Positions 25,066-33,662 of a DNA stretch of 64,000 bases are shown piece after piece. The position numbers and the translations under genes were made by a program. The notes under the pieces were generated by a model. It was not told where the DNA came from. It made no database searches and saw only the letters and a list, made by a program, of their open reading frames with translations. The stretch lies in assembly GCA_963715675.1 (NCBI GenBank), contig OY970265.1:4898001-4962000 (forward strand), in the 5' to 3' direction. Every line of letters begins with the position of its first letter. The stretch's first letter is position 1. The DNA comes from DASVWZ01 sp963715675 (lineage in GTDB: Bacteria; Acidobacteriota; Terriglobia; Terriglobales; Acidobacteriaceae).

Positions 25066-26589
25066 ATGACCTTCCAGCAACTGCTGTATGGAGCGGAGAT
25101 CCTGGCGCAAAGCGGGAATCCGGGCGTCAGAGGTGTCGAGTACGATTCCCGGAGGGTGAAGCCCGGCGACGTCTTCGTTGCCATGCGCGGTGAGACCAGC
25201 GATGGCAACCAGTACATCGACCAGGCCATCGCCGCTGGAGCGGTTGCGGTCGTGACCGATTCCCCTGCCGAGAAGCTGCGTGCAGCAGTGGCCTGGGCAC
25301 AGGTACCGCATGGACGCCGCGCCTTGGCCCGCTTGAGCTCGAATTTCTACAGGCATCCAGCGGAACGACTTGCACTCACCGGGATCACCGGGACCAACGG
25401 GAAGAGCACCACGGCATTTCTGCTCGAGGCGATTTTCGCAGCCGACGATCGCAAGAGCGCACTGGTGGGAACCATTGAATATCACGTTGCGGGAAAGGTT
25501 TTGCCGGCGCTGCACACCACGCCTGAATCGCTCGATCTGAATCGAATCCTGAACGAAGCGCTGGGCAACGGAGCTACTGAAGCGGTCATGGAGGTTTCCT
25601 CTCACGCCCTGGCCCAGCAGCGTGTGTACGGTATTCCGTTCAGCGTCGCGGTGTTTACCAACCTTACCCGCGATCACTTGGACTACCACCACACCATGGA
25701 AGAGTATTTCGCCTCCAAGCAGATCCTGTTCGAGGGCTGCGGGACGGATGCGCCGCACACGGCGGTGCTCAACGATGACGACGAATCCGGGCGCAAGCTG
25801 GCCAAAGTGAGCCGTGATCGCGGCTCTCAAATTTTGACCTACGGCTGGAGCAAGGGCGACTTTCACGCGGAGCAGACTGAAATCACGCCGCGGGGCACGC
25901 GATTCCGTCTCATCATGCCCGGCGCTTCTGTTCCATTATTCTCGCCGCTGATCGGCAAGGTGAACGTGTACAACATCCTGGCGGCGTGCGGGGCAGCCTA
26001 CGCGCGAGGCTGCAAGGCGGAGTCCATCGCGAAAGGCGTGGGCGGGCTGTCCCGTGTCCCGGGGAGATTTGAGCGGGTGGATTGCAAGCAGCCCTTCACC
26101 GTGGTGGTTGACTACGCGCACACCGACGATGCGCTGCGCAATCTCACATTACTGGCCCGCGAGTTGGTTCAGCAGGGCGGCCAGAAGGGCCGCGTGATCA
26201 CCGTCTTCGGTTGTGGAGGCGATCGCGACCGCACGAAGCGGCCGCTCATGGGCGAAGCCGCCGGACGGGGCAGCGATTTTGTGGTTCTTACCTCGGACAA
26301 TCCGCGCAGTGAGGACCCGCTGGCGATCATCAACGATGCGATGATCGGATTGCAGCGTTCGAGTGCGAAATATAGGACCGAACCCGATCGCAGAGCGGCG
26401 ATCGCATCGGCAATTTCCGCTGCGGGTGCGGGGGACATTGTGTTGATCGCCGGCAAAGGGCACGAAAAAATTCAGGTCACGCGGGAAGGTTCTATTCCTT
26501 TTGACGACGTCGAAGTGGCCAGGCAGGTCCTCAGCGAAGCCGGCTACAGTTGCGAAGAGGCGAACGCAGCCGCAGGAAAAACCGGATGA
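25066..26589 (+). CDS. murE: UDP-MurNAc-tripeptide synthetase MurE (meso-DAP type)
   Basis: Adds the third amino acid to UDP-MurNAc-L-Ala-D-Glu in the cytoplasm using ATP. The 507-residue length is normal. Motifs in order: VEYDSRRVKPGDVFVAMRG (substrate-binding N-domain), GITGTNGKSTTAFLLEA (P-loop), HTTPESLDLNRIL, MEVSSHALAQQRV, NLTRDHLDYHHTMEEYF, VVDYAHTDDALRNL, and SDNPRSEDPLAII. The DNPR sequence is the meso-diaminopimelate specificity signature, so the wall is DAP-type. The stop overlaps murF by an ATGA. Upstream is a 94-base gap containing a TATAAT box. Confidence 0.96.
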   Translation: MTFQQLLYGAEILAQSGNPGVRGVEYDSRRVKPGDVFVAMRGETSDGNQYIDQAIAAGAVAVVTDSPAEKLRAAVAWAQVPHGRRALARLSSNFYRHPAERLALTGITGTNGKSTTAFLLEAIFAADDRKSALVGTIEYHVAGKVLPALHTTPESLDLNRILNEALGNGATEAVMEVSSHALAQQRVYGIPFSVAVFTNLTRDHLDYHHTMEEYFASKQILFEGCGTDAPHTAVLNDDDESGRKLAKVSRDRGSQILTYGWSKGDFHAEQTEITPRGTRFRLIMPGASVPLFSPLIGKVNVYNILAACGAAYARGCKAESIAKGVGGLSRVPGRFERVDCKQPFTVVVDYAHTDDALRNLTLLARELVQQGGQKGRVITVFGCGGDRDRTKRPLMGEAAGRGSDFVVLTSDNPRSEDPLAIINDAMIGLQRSSAKYRTEPDRRAAIASAISAAGAGDIVLIAGKGHEKIQVTREGSIPFDDVEVARQVLSEAGYSCEEANAAAGKTG

Positions 26590-27968
26590 AGCTGCCGCTC
26601 TCCAAAATTGCTGAGTTCCTTACTGCCACCGGGGAATTCGAATTGAATGCGGTGGCGCAGGGCTACTCGATCGACTCGCGCACGATCCAGTCCGGAGAAC
26701 TGTTTTTCGCAGTCAAGGGCGAGCGCATGGATGGGCACGAATTTGCGCTGTCGGCCCTGGAGGCCGGCGCTGTGGGAGCCGTGGTCAGGAAAGACCAACT
26801 GGCGCGCTACGCGGTAAAGAGCCGTTTGATTGCCGTCGACGACACGCTGGTCGCCTTGCAGACTTTGGCGACGGCGGTTCGACGTCTGTGGGGGAAGAAG
26901 GTCATCGCGATTACGGGGTCGGTGGGGAAGACCAGCACCAAGGAAGCGATTGCCCACGTGCTATCGAGCAAGTACCGGGTTCACCGGTCCATAGGAAACT
27001 TCAATAACCACTTCGGATTGCCGCTCGGTTTGTTGAAACTCGAATCCGGACATGAAGTCGCAGTCATCGAGATGGGGATGTCGCATGCGGGTGAAATCAC
27101 CGCGCTTGCCCGAATCACTCTTCCTGACGAGGGGGTGGTAACGGCAGTGGCCCCAGTTCATCTGGAGAACTTTGATTCGGTCGCGGAAATTGGCAGGGCA
27201 AAGTACGAGCTCATTGCTTCGCTTCCCGCGGGCGGCACCGCATTTCTGAACTCCGATGATGAATATGTCTCACAATTCGGGCGTGATTTTCATGGCAGAG
27301 TGGTGATGTTTGGATTGAAGCCCACTGCCGACGTACGGGCGGAAGATATCCAGTTGCTGGGATCGGCCGGCGCGCGCTTCGACCTGGTGGCCGGAGGCTG
27401 CCGTCAGCCTATTTCCAGTCCATGGCTGGGCACGCACAACATCTACAACGTGCTGGCGGCAGCCGGGGTCGCTTTGCAACACGGCCTATCCCCGTCGCAG
27501 GTCGCGGAGTCGGTTCTCTCGCTTGCGCCGGTCGACAAACGCGGACAGGTTCTCCAACTGGGTAACATCACGGTGCTCAACGATTGTTACAATTCCAGTC
27601 CGAAGGCGCTTATGGCTGCGGTCGAGACTCTGGCTGCGATGGAGGGTAAGCGGCACATTGTGGTGGCGGGCGAGATGCTGGAATTGGGCGCAACCGCCGA
27701 GCAATTGCACCGCGAATGCGGCCGAAACATGCCGGCCGGCAAGATCGACTTTGTTTTAGGCGTGCGAGGGCTGGCGAGCGCCCTGGCCGATGCGGCCCGG
27801 GAAAATGGCTTGCCGGCGGAGTTTGTCAAGACGCCAGAAGAAGCCGGCGAGTGGCTGGCGCGAAAAACGCGTGGCGGCGACGTGGTTTTGCTGAAGGCGT
27901 CTCGTGGCGTAAAACTGGAAAAAGCACTGGAGAAGTGGAACATCGCAAGTCCAACGACGAAGCGCTGA
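26586..27968 (+). CDS. murF: UDP-MurNAc-tripeptide D-alanyl-D-alanine ligase MurF
   Basis: Ligates D-Ala-D-Ala to the UDP-MurNAc-tripeptide, completing the cytoplasmic pentapeptide precursor. 460 residues from the ATG at 26586 that overlaps the murE stop (ATGA). Motifs: GYSIDSRTIQSGELFFAVKG, VIAITGSVGKTSTKEAIAHV (ATP-binding), GNFNNHFGLPLGLL, EMGMSHAGEI, and LNDCYNSSPKALMAAVETLA, which is characteristic of MurF. Note the P-loop reads TGSVGKTST rather than TGSNGKTTT, as in many MurF proteins. It is co-translated with murE and followed 15 bases later by mraY. Confidence 0.95.
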   Translation: MKLPLSKIAEFLTATGEFELNAVAQGYSIDSRTIQSGELFFAVKGERMDGHEFALSALEAGAVGAVVRKDQLARYAVKSRLIAVDDTLVALQTLATAVRRLWGKKVIAITGSVGKTSTKEAIAHVLSSKYRVHRSIGNFNNHFGLPLGLLKLESGHEVAVIEMGMSHAGEITALARITLPDEGVVTAVAPVHLENFDSVAEIGRAKYELIASLPAGGTAFLNSDDEYVSQFGRDFHGRVVMFGLKPTADVRAEDIQLLGSAGARFDLVAGGCRQPISSPWLGTHNIYNVLAAAGVALQHGLSPSQVAESVLSLAPVDKRGQVLQLGNITVLNDCYNSSPKALMAAVETLAAMEGKRHIVVAGEMLELGATAEQLHRECGRNMPAGKIDFVLGVRGLASALADAARENGLPAEFVKTPEEAGEWLARKTRGGDVVLLKASRGVKLEKALEKWNIASPTTKR

Positions 27969-27983
27969 TTTAACGGAGGCGGA

Positions 27984-29117
27984 TTGCTCTACTGGCTGCT
28001 GTACCTGAAGCTGTTCCACTATTTTGCGCCGTTCCGCATCTTTCGTTACCTCACGTTTCGTACGGCATTTGCCAGCCTGACGGCTCTATTCACCGGGTTG
28101 ATTGTTGGTCCGTTGGTCATCAATCGCCTGCGCGAATTCCAGATCGGCCAGTTCATCCGGGAAGAAGGTCCTAAAGCTCATCAGAAAAAAGCCGGGACGC
28201 CGACGATGGGCGGCTTGTTGATTGCGATTTCCATCGTGATCCCCACGCTGCTCTGGGCCGATTTGAGTAACCGTTTCGTCTGGATTGCCATTCTGGCGAC
28301 TACCGCGTTTGCCGCCATTGGATTTATCGACGACTACACCAAGGTGGTGCACCGCAGGAATCTCGGACTCACCGCGCGGGCCAAACTTGGGCTACAGGTT
28401 CTTACCAGCATTCTGGTCGCGGTGGCGTTGATTGCTATGCAAGCCGCGGGATTGTATTCAACCCGGTTGCTGGTTCCTTTTTTCAAGACGTTCCGTCCAG
28501 ATCTGGTGATCGGGAGTCTCGCGCGCAACCCGCATTTCTGGCCGCTGGCGTTCTTGCCCTTTATCGCATTCGTGGTGCTGGTCATCGTGGGATCGAGCAA
28601 TGCGGTGAATCTGACCGACGGCCTTGACGGCTTGGCCATCGGCTGCACGGTGATTGCCGCGGGGGCGCTGGCCGTATTGACCTACGTCAGCGGCCACGCG
28701 ACCTTCTCCACTTATCTGGAACTGCAGCGCATGCCCCAGGTGGGGGAGTTGACCATTTTCTGCGGCGCCATGGTCGGTGCGGCCATCGGTTTCCTGTGGT
28801 ACAACGCTCACCCGGCGGAAGTTTTCATGGGAGACGTCGGCTCGCTGGCGCTGGGCGGTGCGATCGGCACGGTTGCGGTCATGATCAAGCAGGAACTGCT
28901 GCTGCCATTCATTGGCGGGGTTTTCGTGATTGAGGCACTGTCGGTGATCTTGCAAGTTGCCTCCTACAAGCTGCGCAAGAAGCGCATATTCAAGATGGCT
29001 CCGATCCATCATCATTTTGAGCTGGTGGGCTGGTCGGAATCGAAAATCATCGTGCGCTTTTGGATCGCATCCTTGGTATTCGCATTGTTTGCTTTGACGA
29101 CGCTTAAGCTAAGATAG
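27984..29117 (+). CDS. mraY: Phospho-MurNAc-pentapeptide transferase MraY
   Basis: Integral membrane enzyme that transfers phospho-MurNAc-pentapeptide to undecaprenyl phosphate, giving lipid I. 377 residues with about ten hydrophobic helices. Motifs: GPKAHQKKAGTPTMGGLLI, GFIDDYTKVVHRRNLGL (aspartate pair), NAVNLTDGLDGLAIG, EVFMGDVGSLALGGAIG, and MAPIHHHFELVGWSESKIIV, all standard. The start is a TTG at 27984 with GGAGG just upstream, and MLYWLLY agrees with the family N-terminus. It lies between murF and murD in the same orientation. Confidence 0.96.
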   Translation: MLYWLLYLKLFHYFAPFRIFRYLTFRTAFASLTALFTGLIVGPLVINRLREFQIGQFIREEGPKAHQKKAGTPTMGGLLIAISIVIPTLLWADLSNRFVWIAILATTAFAAIGFIDDYTKVVHRRNLGLTARAKLGLQVLTSILVAVALIAMQAAGLYSTRLLVPFFKTFRPDLVIGSLARNPHFWPLAFLPFIAFVVLVIVGSSNAVNLTDGLDGLAIGCTVIAAGALAVLTYVSGHATFSTYLELQRMPQVGELTIFCGAMVGAAIGFLWYNAHPAEVFMGDVGSLALGGAIGTVAVMIKQELLLPFIGGVFVIEALSVILQVASYKLRKKRIFKMAPIHHHFELVGWSESKIIVRFWIASLVFALFALTTLKLR

Positions 29118-29239
29118 GTTGGTAGTGGCGCACTTGCTCGTTGCTGTTGTGGAGATGCGCGCGGGATCCCTCGCTTCGCCTGAAAAGCGGCTACGCTCGG
29201 GATGAGGCCATCAAGAAATCGACACCACTGCTGACACTT

Positions 29240-30613
29240 ATGGAACTCGCCAACAAACGCGTGCTGGTAGTCGGGTTGGGCAAATCGGGAGTGGCGTCCG
29301 CGCTGTTTCTGAAGGCTCATGGAGCGCGGGTCACGGTTTCCGACTCCAAACCACAGGATGAACTGAAAGAAGAGATTCCGGTTCTGCTCGACAATGGCAT
29401 TGCCGTCGAAACTGGGGGCCACGGCGAGCGCACGTTCCAGGGACAGGACCTGATTGTGGTCAGCCCGGGAGTCCCGGTAGACGCGCCGCCTCTGGTGCAG
29501 GCCCGGGCCCTGGGCGAGGAAGTGATTGGGGAAATCGAGCTTGCCGCGCAGTTTTTCCCCGGAACGATCCTTGCGATCACCGGCTCCAACGGAAAGACCA
29601 CGACCACGACGCTGGCTGGAGAAATTGTGGTAGCGGGCGGATTCCCCACGGTTGTCGGCGGCAACATCGGTACACCCGCGATTTCGCTGGTGGAAGGCGT
29701 GAAGCACGATACGGTTGCCGTTCTTGAGGTTTCCAGCTTCCAGCTTGAAACGATTCAATCCTTCCGGCCGCGAATCGCAGTGGTGCTCAACGTCACGCCC
29801 GATCACCTGGATCGTCACCGCACGTTCGCGGCTTACGCTGCCGCCAAGGCGCGCATTTTCGAGAACCAGCAACCCGATGACTTCACCGTGCTCAATGCGG
29901 ATGACCGGACCTGTGTGGAACTGGCTGCTCGCACTCGCGCCCAGGTTTTCTGGTTCAGCCGCAAGAAGGAAGTAAAGCTGGGCGCATTCGTGCGCGGTGG
30001 CCAAATCGTTTTCCGCGATGCACGGCGAGAGCGGGAGATCATGCCGGTATCGGAGATCCCGTTGAAGGGCGCGCACAACGTCGAAAACGTTCTGGCGGCA
30101 GTATGCATCGGCGCCCTGATGGGTTCTAAGCCCGAGCAAATTCGCAAAGCCGTGCGGGAATTTACGGCGGTGGAGCACCGGCTGGAGCATGTTGCCACGG
30201 TGCGAGGAGTTGAATACTACAACGACTCCAAAGCGACGAACGTCGATGCCACCATCAAGGCCCTGGAATCGTTTCCGGGTAACATACACATCATTCTCGG
30301 TGGCAAGGACAAGGGCAGCGACTACACCGTACTGAACGAGTTGCTGCGGACGCGAACCAAGCGGGTTTACACCATTGGCGCGGCGGCCGCCAAAATCGAA
30401 TCGCAGATCAAAGGGGCGGCGGAAATCGTCCATGCCGAAACTCTGGAAAACGCAATCCGGCGTGCCACGGAATCCGCGCAACCGGGCGACGTTGTGCTGC
30501 TCGCTCCCGCCTGCGCCAGCTTCGACCAGTTCCGCAGCTACGAACACCGCGGTAAAGTCTTCAAGGAAGTGGTGGCGGAGATTGCCGCTCACGCGAACCT
30601 GGCGGCTCGCTAG
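29240..30613 (+). CDS. murD: UDP-MurNAc-L-alanine D-glutamate ligase MurD
   Basis: Adds D-glutamate to UDP-MurNAc-L-Ala in the cytoplasm with ATP. 457 residues from the ATG at 29240; the frame is open further upstream but family similarity begins with ANKRVLVVGLGKSGVASALF. Other motifs: SPGVPVDAPPLVQA, AITGSNGKTTTTTLAGEI (P-loop), GGNIGTPAISL, EVSSFQLETI, LNVTPDHLDRH, VEHRLEHVATVRGVEYYNDS and KATNVDATIKAL. ftsW, murG and murC do not follow, as they would in many bacteria; the next gene is unrelated. Confidence 0.96.
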   Translation: MELANKRVLVVGLGKSGVASALFLKAHGARVTVSDSKPQDELKEEIPVLLDNGIAVETGGHGERTFQGQDLIVVSPGVPVDAPPLVQARALGEEVIGEIELAAQFFPGTILAITGSNGKTTTTTLAGEIVVAGGFPTVVGGNIGTPAISLVEGVKHDTVAVLEVSSFQLETIQSFRPRIAVVLNVTPDHLDRHRTFAAYAAAKARIFENQQPDDFTVLNADDRTCVELAARTRAQVFWFSRKKEVKLGAFVRGGQIVFRDARREREIMPVSEIPLKGAHNVENVLAAVCIGALMGSKPEQIRKAVREFTAVEHRLEHVATVRGVEYYNDSKATNVDATIKALESFPGNIHIILGGKDKGSDYTVLNELLRTRTKRVYTIGAAAAKIESQIKGAAEIVHAETLENAIRRATESAQPGDVVLLAPACASFDQFRSYEHRGKVFKEVVAEIAAHANLAAR

Positions 30614-30645
30614 ATGAAACCCGTTCTAAAAGGAGGGATTGACTT

Positions 30646-31011
30646 ATGAGCGCTGGCTACACTGCACCGGGCCGGATGGTTGCGCACAACATGGTTACCA
30701 CGCAGTTCGAACTTGACGGTTACCGCGTGGTGCGCACCCTGGGAGTGGTGCGCGGCATTGTGGTCCGGTCGCGATCGATTCTGGGCACGATCGGTGCGGG
30801 ACTGCAGACGATTGTCGGCGGCAACATCACCCTGCTCACCAACCTTTGTGAAAAAACTCGCGCCGAAGCGTTCGATGTCATGTTGCAGCATGCGGCTGAG
30901 CTCGGAGGGAATGCCGTTGTGGGCGCACGCTATGATGCGACCGAGGTCATGCAGGGCGTCACCGAAGTCCTGGCGTATGGCACGGCGGTTTACGTGGAGC
31001 CGAACAAGTAG
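30646..31011 (+). CDS. YbjQ/UPF0145 family protein
   Basis: A 121-residue protein with the UPF0145 (YbjQ, DUF74) pattern: GYRVVRTLGVVRGIVVRSRS, then GGNITLLTNLCEKTRAEAFD and HAAELGGNAVVGARYDA. YbjQ folds as a dodecin-like or pentameric heavy-metal-binding-type domain; its cellular role is not settled. The ATG at 30646 has an excellent ribosome site (AGGAGGG, 7 bases). It follows murD by 32 bases and may be the last gene of that transcript. Confidence 0.9.
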   Translation: MSAGYTAPGRMVAHNMVTTQFELDGYRVVRTLGVVRGIVVRSRSILGTIGAGLQTIVGGNITLLTNLCEKTRAEAFDVMLQHAAELGGNAVVGARYDATEVMQGVTEVLAYGTAVYVEPNK

Positions 31012-31037
31012 ATTCTCGCCGGAGTAGCGAGACACTG

Positions 31038-31580
31038 TTAGCGGTTTGCATCGAGCAATTTCTCCAGTGCTTTCTGCCGGTGGGTGAATGTCCGCTGGAA
31101 ATTCGGGCCGATCACCAGCTTCTGCGCCAGTTCCCCAAGCAATCCAAACCCGATTTCGTAATCGATCACGTCGCGCATTGTGGTCCCTTGCACCGCGTGC
31201 CGGACCTCCAACGCGAATTCGTGCCGGTGATGAAACCGTTGAAACGGTCCCTTCCTCTGGATGTCGGCGAAGTGATGGTTCCACTCAAATTCGATGATCA
31301 AGGCGATCCAGTTTGCTCGAAAAGGAAGAGGAGGCAACAGTCGTACTGATGTGACGATTTCCGAGCCGACCCCTGCCAGGCCCGCGGATTCGGCTACCTT
31401 GGCGTTCGACGGCGGTGGCGTCAGGTGAACTTCGACGAGCTTCATTTCCAATTCCGGCGGCATGATGCGCGGCAGATTTCGCGGGTCGGCGAAGAACAGG
31501 AAGACTTTCTCCAGCGGCGCCGCCGTCCACTGCTCGAATTCAATGTGGTGACTCAATGTGCCGCCTGCTCCCGCAATCAT
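31038..31580 (-). CDS. SRPBCC-superfamily ligand-binding protein
   Basis: A 180-residue cytoplasmic protein from the ATG at 31580. It opens with HHIEFEQWTAAPLEKVFLFF, then FADPRNLPRIMPPELEMKLV, the usual beginning of the SRPBCC/polyketide-cyclase-like fold. Further on come IEFEWNHHFADIQRKGPFQR, FHHRHEFALEV and TTMRDVIDYEIGFGLLGELA, with a final basic helix TFTHRQKALEKLL. Family members bind hydrophobic ligands; no specific ligand can be inferred. Only 30 bases separate its start from the divergent cyanophycinase-like gene, so the promoters must overlap. Confidence 0.82.
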   Translation of the reverse strand: MIAGAGGTLSHHIEFEQWTAAPLEKVFLFFADPRNLPRIMPPELEMKLVEVHLTPPPSNAKVAESAGLAGVGSEIVTSVRLLPPLPFRANWIALIIEFEWNHHFADIQRKGPFQRFHHRHEFALEVRHAVQGTTMRDVIDYEIGFGLLGELAQKLVIGPNFQRTFTHRQKALEKLLDANR

Positions 31581-31610
31581 GCACCTTCTTCTCGGTATAT
31601 AGTAGCGGCT

Positions 31611-32618
31611 ATGGTTTGCAGATATATCCGAATCTCTCTGTGCTCGGCTCTGCTGTTTCTCGTTCCGGGGATCAGCCACGGTCAGTCCTACCAATACATC
31701 CGCATCGGCCAGAAAAACGATGTCCAGACCAAGCCCGCCGGCGGCGTTGCTATGATGGGCGGCGGCAGCGATCTGGATGATGCTTTCCGGTGGCTGTGCC
31801 AGAAAGCGGATGGCGGAGACTTTCTCATTCTGCGCGCCCATGGCGACGACGACTACAACTCCTACGTGAGTGGCTTGTGCAAGACGAACTCCGTGGCCAC
31901 GCTGATCATTCCAGACCGCCAGGCAGCCCTGGATCCAGCCGTTGCCGAAATCATTCGCCAGGCGGAAGCGGTGTTCATCGCGGGTGGAGATCAAGCGCGT
32001 TACGTGAACTTCTGGCGAGGAACTCCCGTCGAGGACGCGCTGAACGACCACGTCGGGAGCGGAAAGCCGATCGGGGGAACCAGCGCAGGCCTGGCGATTC
32101 AGGGAGAGTTCTCTTACAGCGCTATGAACGATCCGCCGGACGACAGCGAACTGCAGTCGAAGGATGCACTGGCGAACCCCTACGTGCCCCGCGTCGCGGT
32201 GGTTCGCGACTTCATGAAGATTCCGCATCTCGAAGAGACGATTACTGACAGCCACTTTGCCAAGCGCGACCGCATGGGACGGACCCTGGTGTTCCTCGCA
32301 CGTCTGATGCAGGATGGCTGGTCCAAGAGCCCGCGCGAGGTTGCAGTCGATGAGAAATCGGCCGTGCTGGTACAACCGGATGGAAAAGCGGTCGTGATCG
32401 GATCAGGGAAAGGGGCCTATTTTCTGAAGCCAGCGCGTGCCCCGGAAGTTTGCCAGCGAGGTGTTCCGCTCAGCTTCCGCGATATCTCGGTTTACAGAGC
32501 TCCGGCGGGCGCCCACTTCGATCTGTCTGCATGGACCGGCGAAGGTGGCGTCAGTTACTCACTTTCGGTGGAGCAAGGAGTGATCCATTCGACACAGATA
32601 GATCGCTCGATTTACTGA
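31611..32618 (+). CDS. Exported cyanophycinase-like serine peptidase (S51 family)
   Basis: A 335-residue protein with a signal peptide (ISLCSALLFLVPGISHGQ) from the ATG at 31611. It shows GGVAMMGGGSDLDDAFRWL, AEAVFIAGGDQARYVNFWRG and PIGGTSAGLAIQGEFSY, in which G-T-S-A-G carries the nucleophilic serine of the S51 peptidase family (cyanophycinase, peptidase E). DSHFAKRDRMGRTLVFLARL is the conserved histidine region. True cyanophycinases cut beta-Asp-Arg dipeptides from cyanophycin; an exported homologue may scavenge isoaspartyl or acidic peptides. No cyanophycin synthetase gene is in the window. Confidence 0.87.
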   Translation: MVCRYIRISLCSALLFLVPGISHGQSYQYIRIGQKNDVQTKPAGGVAMMGGGSDLDDAFRWLCQKADGGDFLILRAHGDDDYNSYVSGLCKTNSVATLIIPDRQAALDPAVAEIIRQAEAVFIAGGDQARYVNFWRGTPVEDALNDHVGSGKPIGGTSAGLAIQGEFSYSAMNDPPDDSELQSKDALANPYVPRVAVVRDFMKIPHLEETITDSHFAKRDRMGRTLVFLARLMQDGWSKSPREVAVDEKSAVLVQPDGKAVVIGSGKGAYFLKPARAPEVCQRGVPLSFRDISVYRAPAGAHFDLSAWTGEGGVSYSLSVEQGVIHSTQIDRSIY

Positions 32619-32936
32619 GAGAGACGCCCAGGGCCACGTCGAAATGAAACTTCTGGTCCGTGGTGGCGAGTGCAGAAGCTTGGCGGACGGGCGTTTCAGC
32701 GGATAGTTAACCGCCAAGCTGACCGCATGGCATTCAGGACTTTTCAAGTTTGAGGCTTTTGGATATACTGCTCGGCACTGTGGGGAAGAGCTTAAAAAGT
32801 TGTTTGAACTGTGGGCAAGTATATCAAACACTTACCTGATTAACTTGGAACTACGCATCTAAGCCCGGCGCAGGGTGGAGTATTGGTTTGCCTGCTGGGC
32901 TGAGGATGCAACGGACCATGATCGAGGAGGCAGGGA
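32619..32936. other. Intergenic region before the respiratory operon
   Basis: No gene is supported. The section 32755-32840 is AT-rich (CTTTTGGATATACTGC, AGTATATCAAACACTT) and likely contains the operon promoter, but no well-spaced -35/-10 pair was found. AGGCAGGG just before 32937 is the ribosome site of the Rieske gene. Confidence 0.45.
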
Positions 32937-33575
32937 ATGGCAGTTCCGGAAAATGAATCGGCCGCGCCGAAACCCGATCCGGCCAAGAAGGCCGCGCCCG
33001 GTGGGGACGCAACTTCGTATGTAGGCACGCCGGCGGTGGGAACCTCGAAAGCGGCAGCGGCGGCGGGCGTGGCGACGGTCGGTCCGGAGCCCAGCGAAGT
33101 CAATGAAAAGCGGCGCCGGCTGGTGTGGGTTTCGGTGACCGCATTTCTTTCCGCTTGGTTCCTCGCCTTCTTCCGCTTCTTTTTGCCGCGCACCCTGTTC
33201 GAGCCCTCCACGGTGTTCAAGATTGGATATCCCTCGGACTTCGATCTGGGAGTGGATACAAAGTTCCAGCAAAAGTACCGCATCTGGGTCGTCCGAGCGC
33301 CCGACCGGTTGTTTGTCATCTACGCGCGTTGCACCCATCTGGGATGCACGCCCGATTGGAAAGCCAGCGAAAATAAATTTAAGTGTCCTTGTCACGGCAG
33401 CGGTTACGACAGCGAAGGGATTAACTTCGAAGGGCCGGCGCCGCGACCCATGGACCGGGCGCATGTGGAACCGGCCCCGGACGGGCAAGTCATCGTCGAT
33501 GTTTCCCGGCTCTACCAGTGGCCGAAAGGACAACCGAGCCACTTCAACGATCCGGGTTCGTACTTGCCGGGTTGA
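32937..33575 (+). CDS. Rieske iron-sulfur protein of a bc-type complex
   Basis: A 212-residue membrane-anchored protein. An Ala/Pro-rich cytoplasmic N-terminus of about 60 residues is followed by one transmembrane helix (LVWVSVTAFLSAWFLAFFRF). The Rieske domain has CTHLGC and CPCHGSGYDSEG, giving the two Cys-His pairs that hold the 2Fe-2S cluster, and both disulfide cysteines are present. It takes electrons from quinol at the outer face of the inner membrane and passes them to cytochrome c. It is first in an operon with split cytochrome b and a multihaem cytochrome. The long hydrophilic N-terminus is unusual. Confidence 0.94.
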   Translation: MAVPENESAAPKPDPAKKAAPGGDATSYVGTPAVGTSKAAAAAGVATVGPEPSEVNEKRRRLVWVSVTAFLSAWFLAFFRFFLPRTLFEPSTVFKIGYPSDFDLGVDTKFQQKYRIWVVRAPDRLFVIYARCTHLGCTPDWKASENKFKCPCHGSGYDSEGINFEGPAPRPMDRAHVEPAPDGQVIVDVSRLYQWPKGQPSHFNDPGSYLPG

Positions 33576-33662
33576 TTTGAGGGCTCACGGAAAATCTCCA
33601 GACTGCGCGACAAAAATGGAATGAAGAGTTTCGAGCGGCAATAAAACGGGGGAACTATAACG

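Noticed and set aside
29012..30592. 526-codon minus-strand frame
   Set aside because: Antisense shadow of murD and the end of mraY; no recognisable domain.
31038..32375. Long minus-strand frame extending upstream of the SRPBCC gene
   Set aside because: The part beyond 31580 is antisense to the cyanophycinase-like gene; only the C-terminal 180 residues are protein-like.
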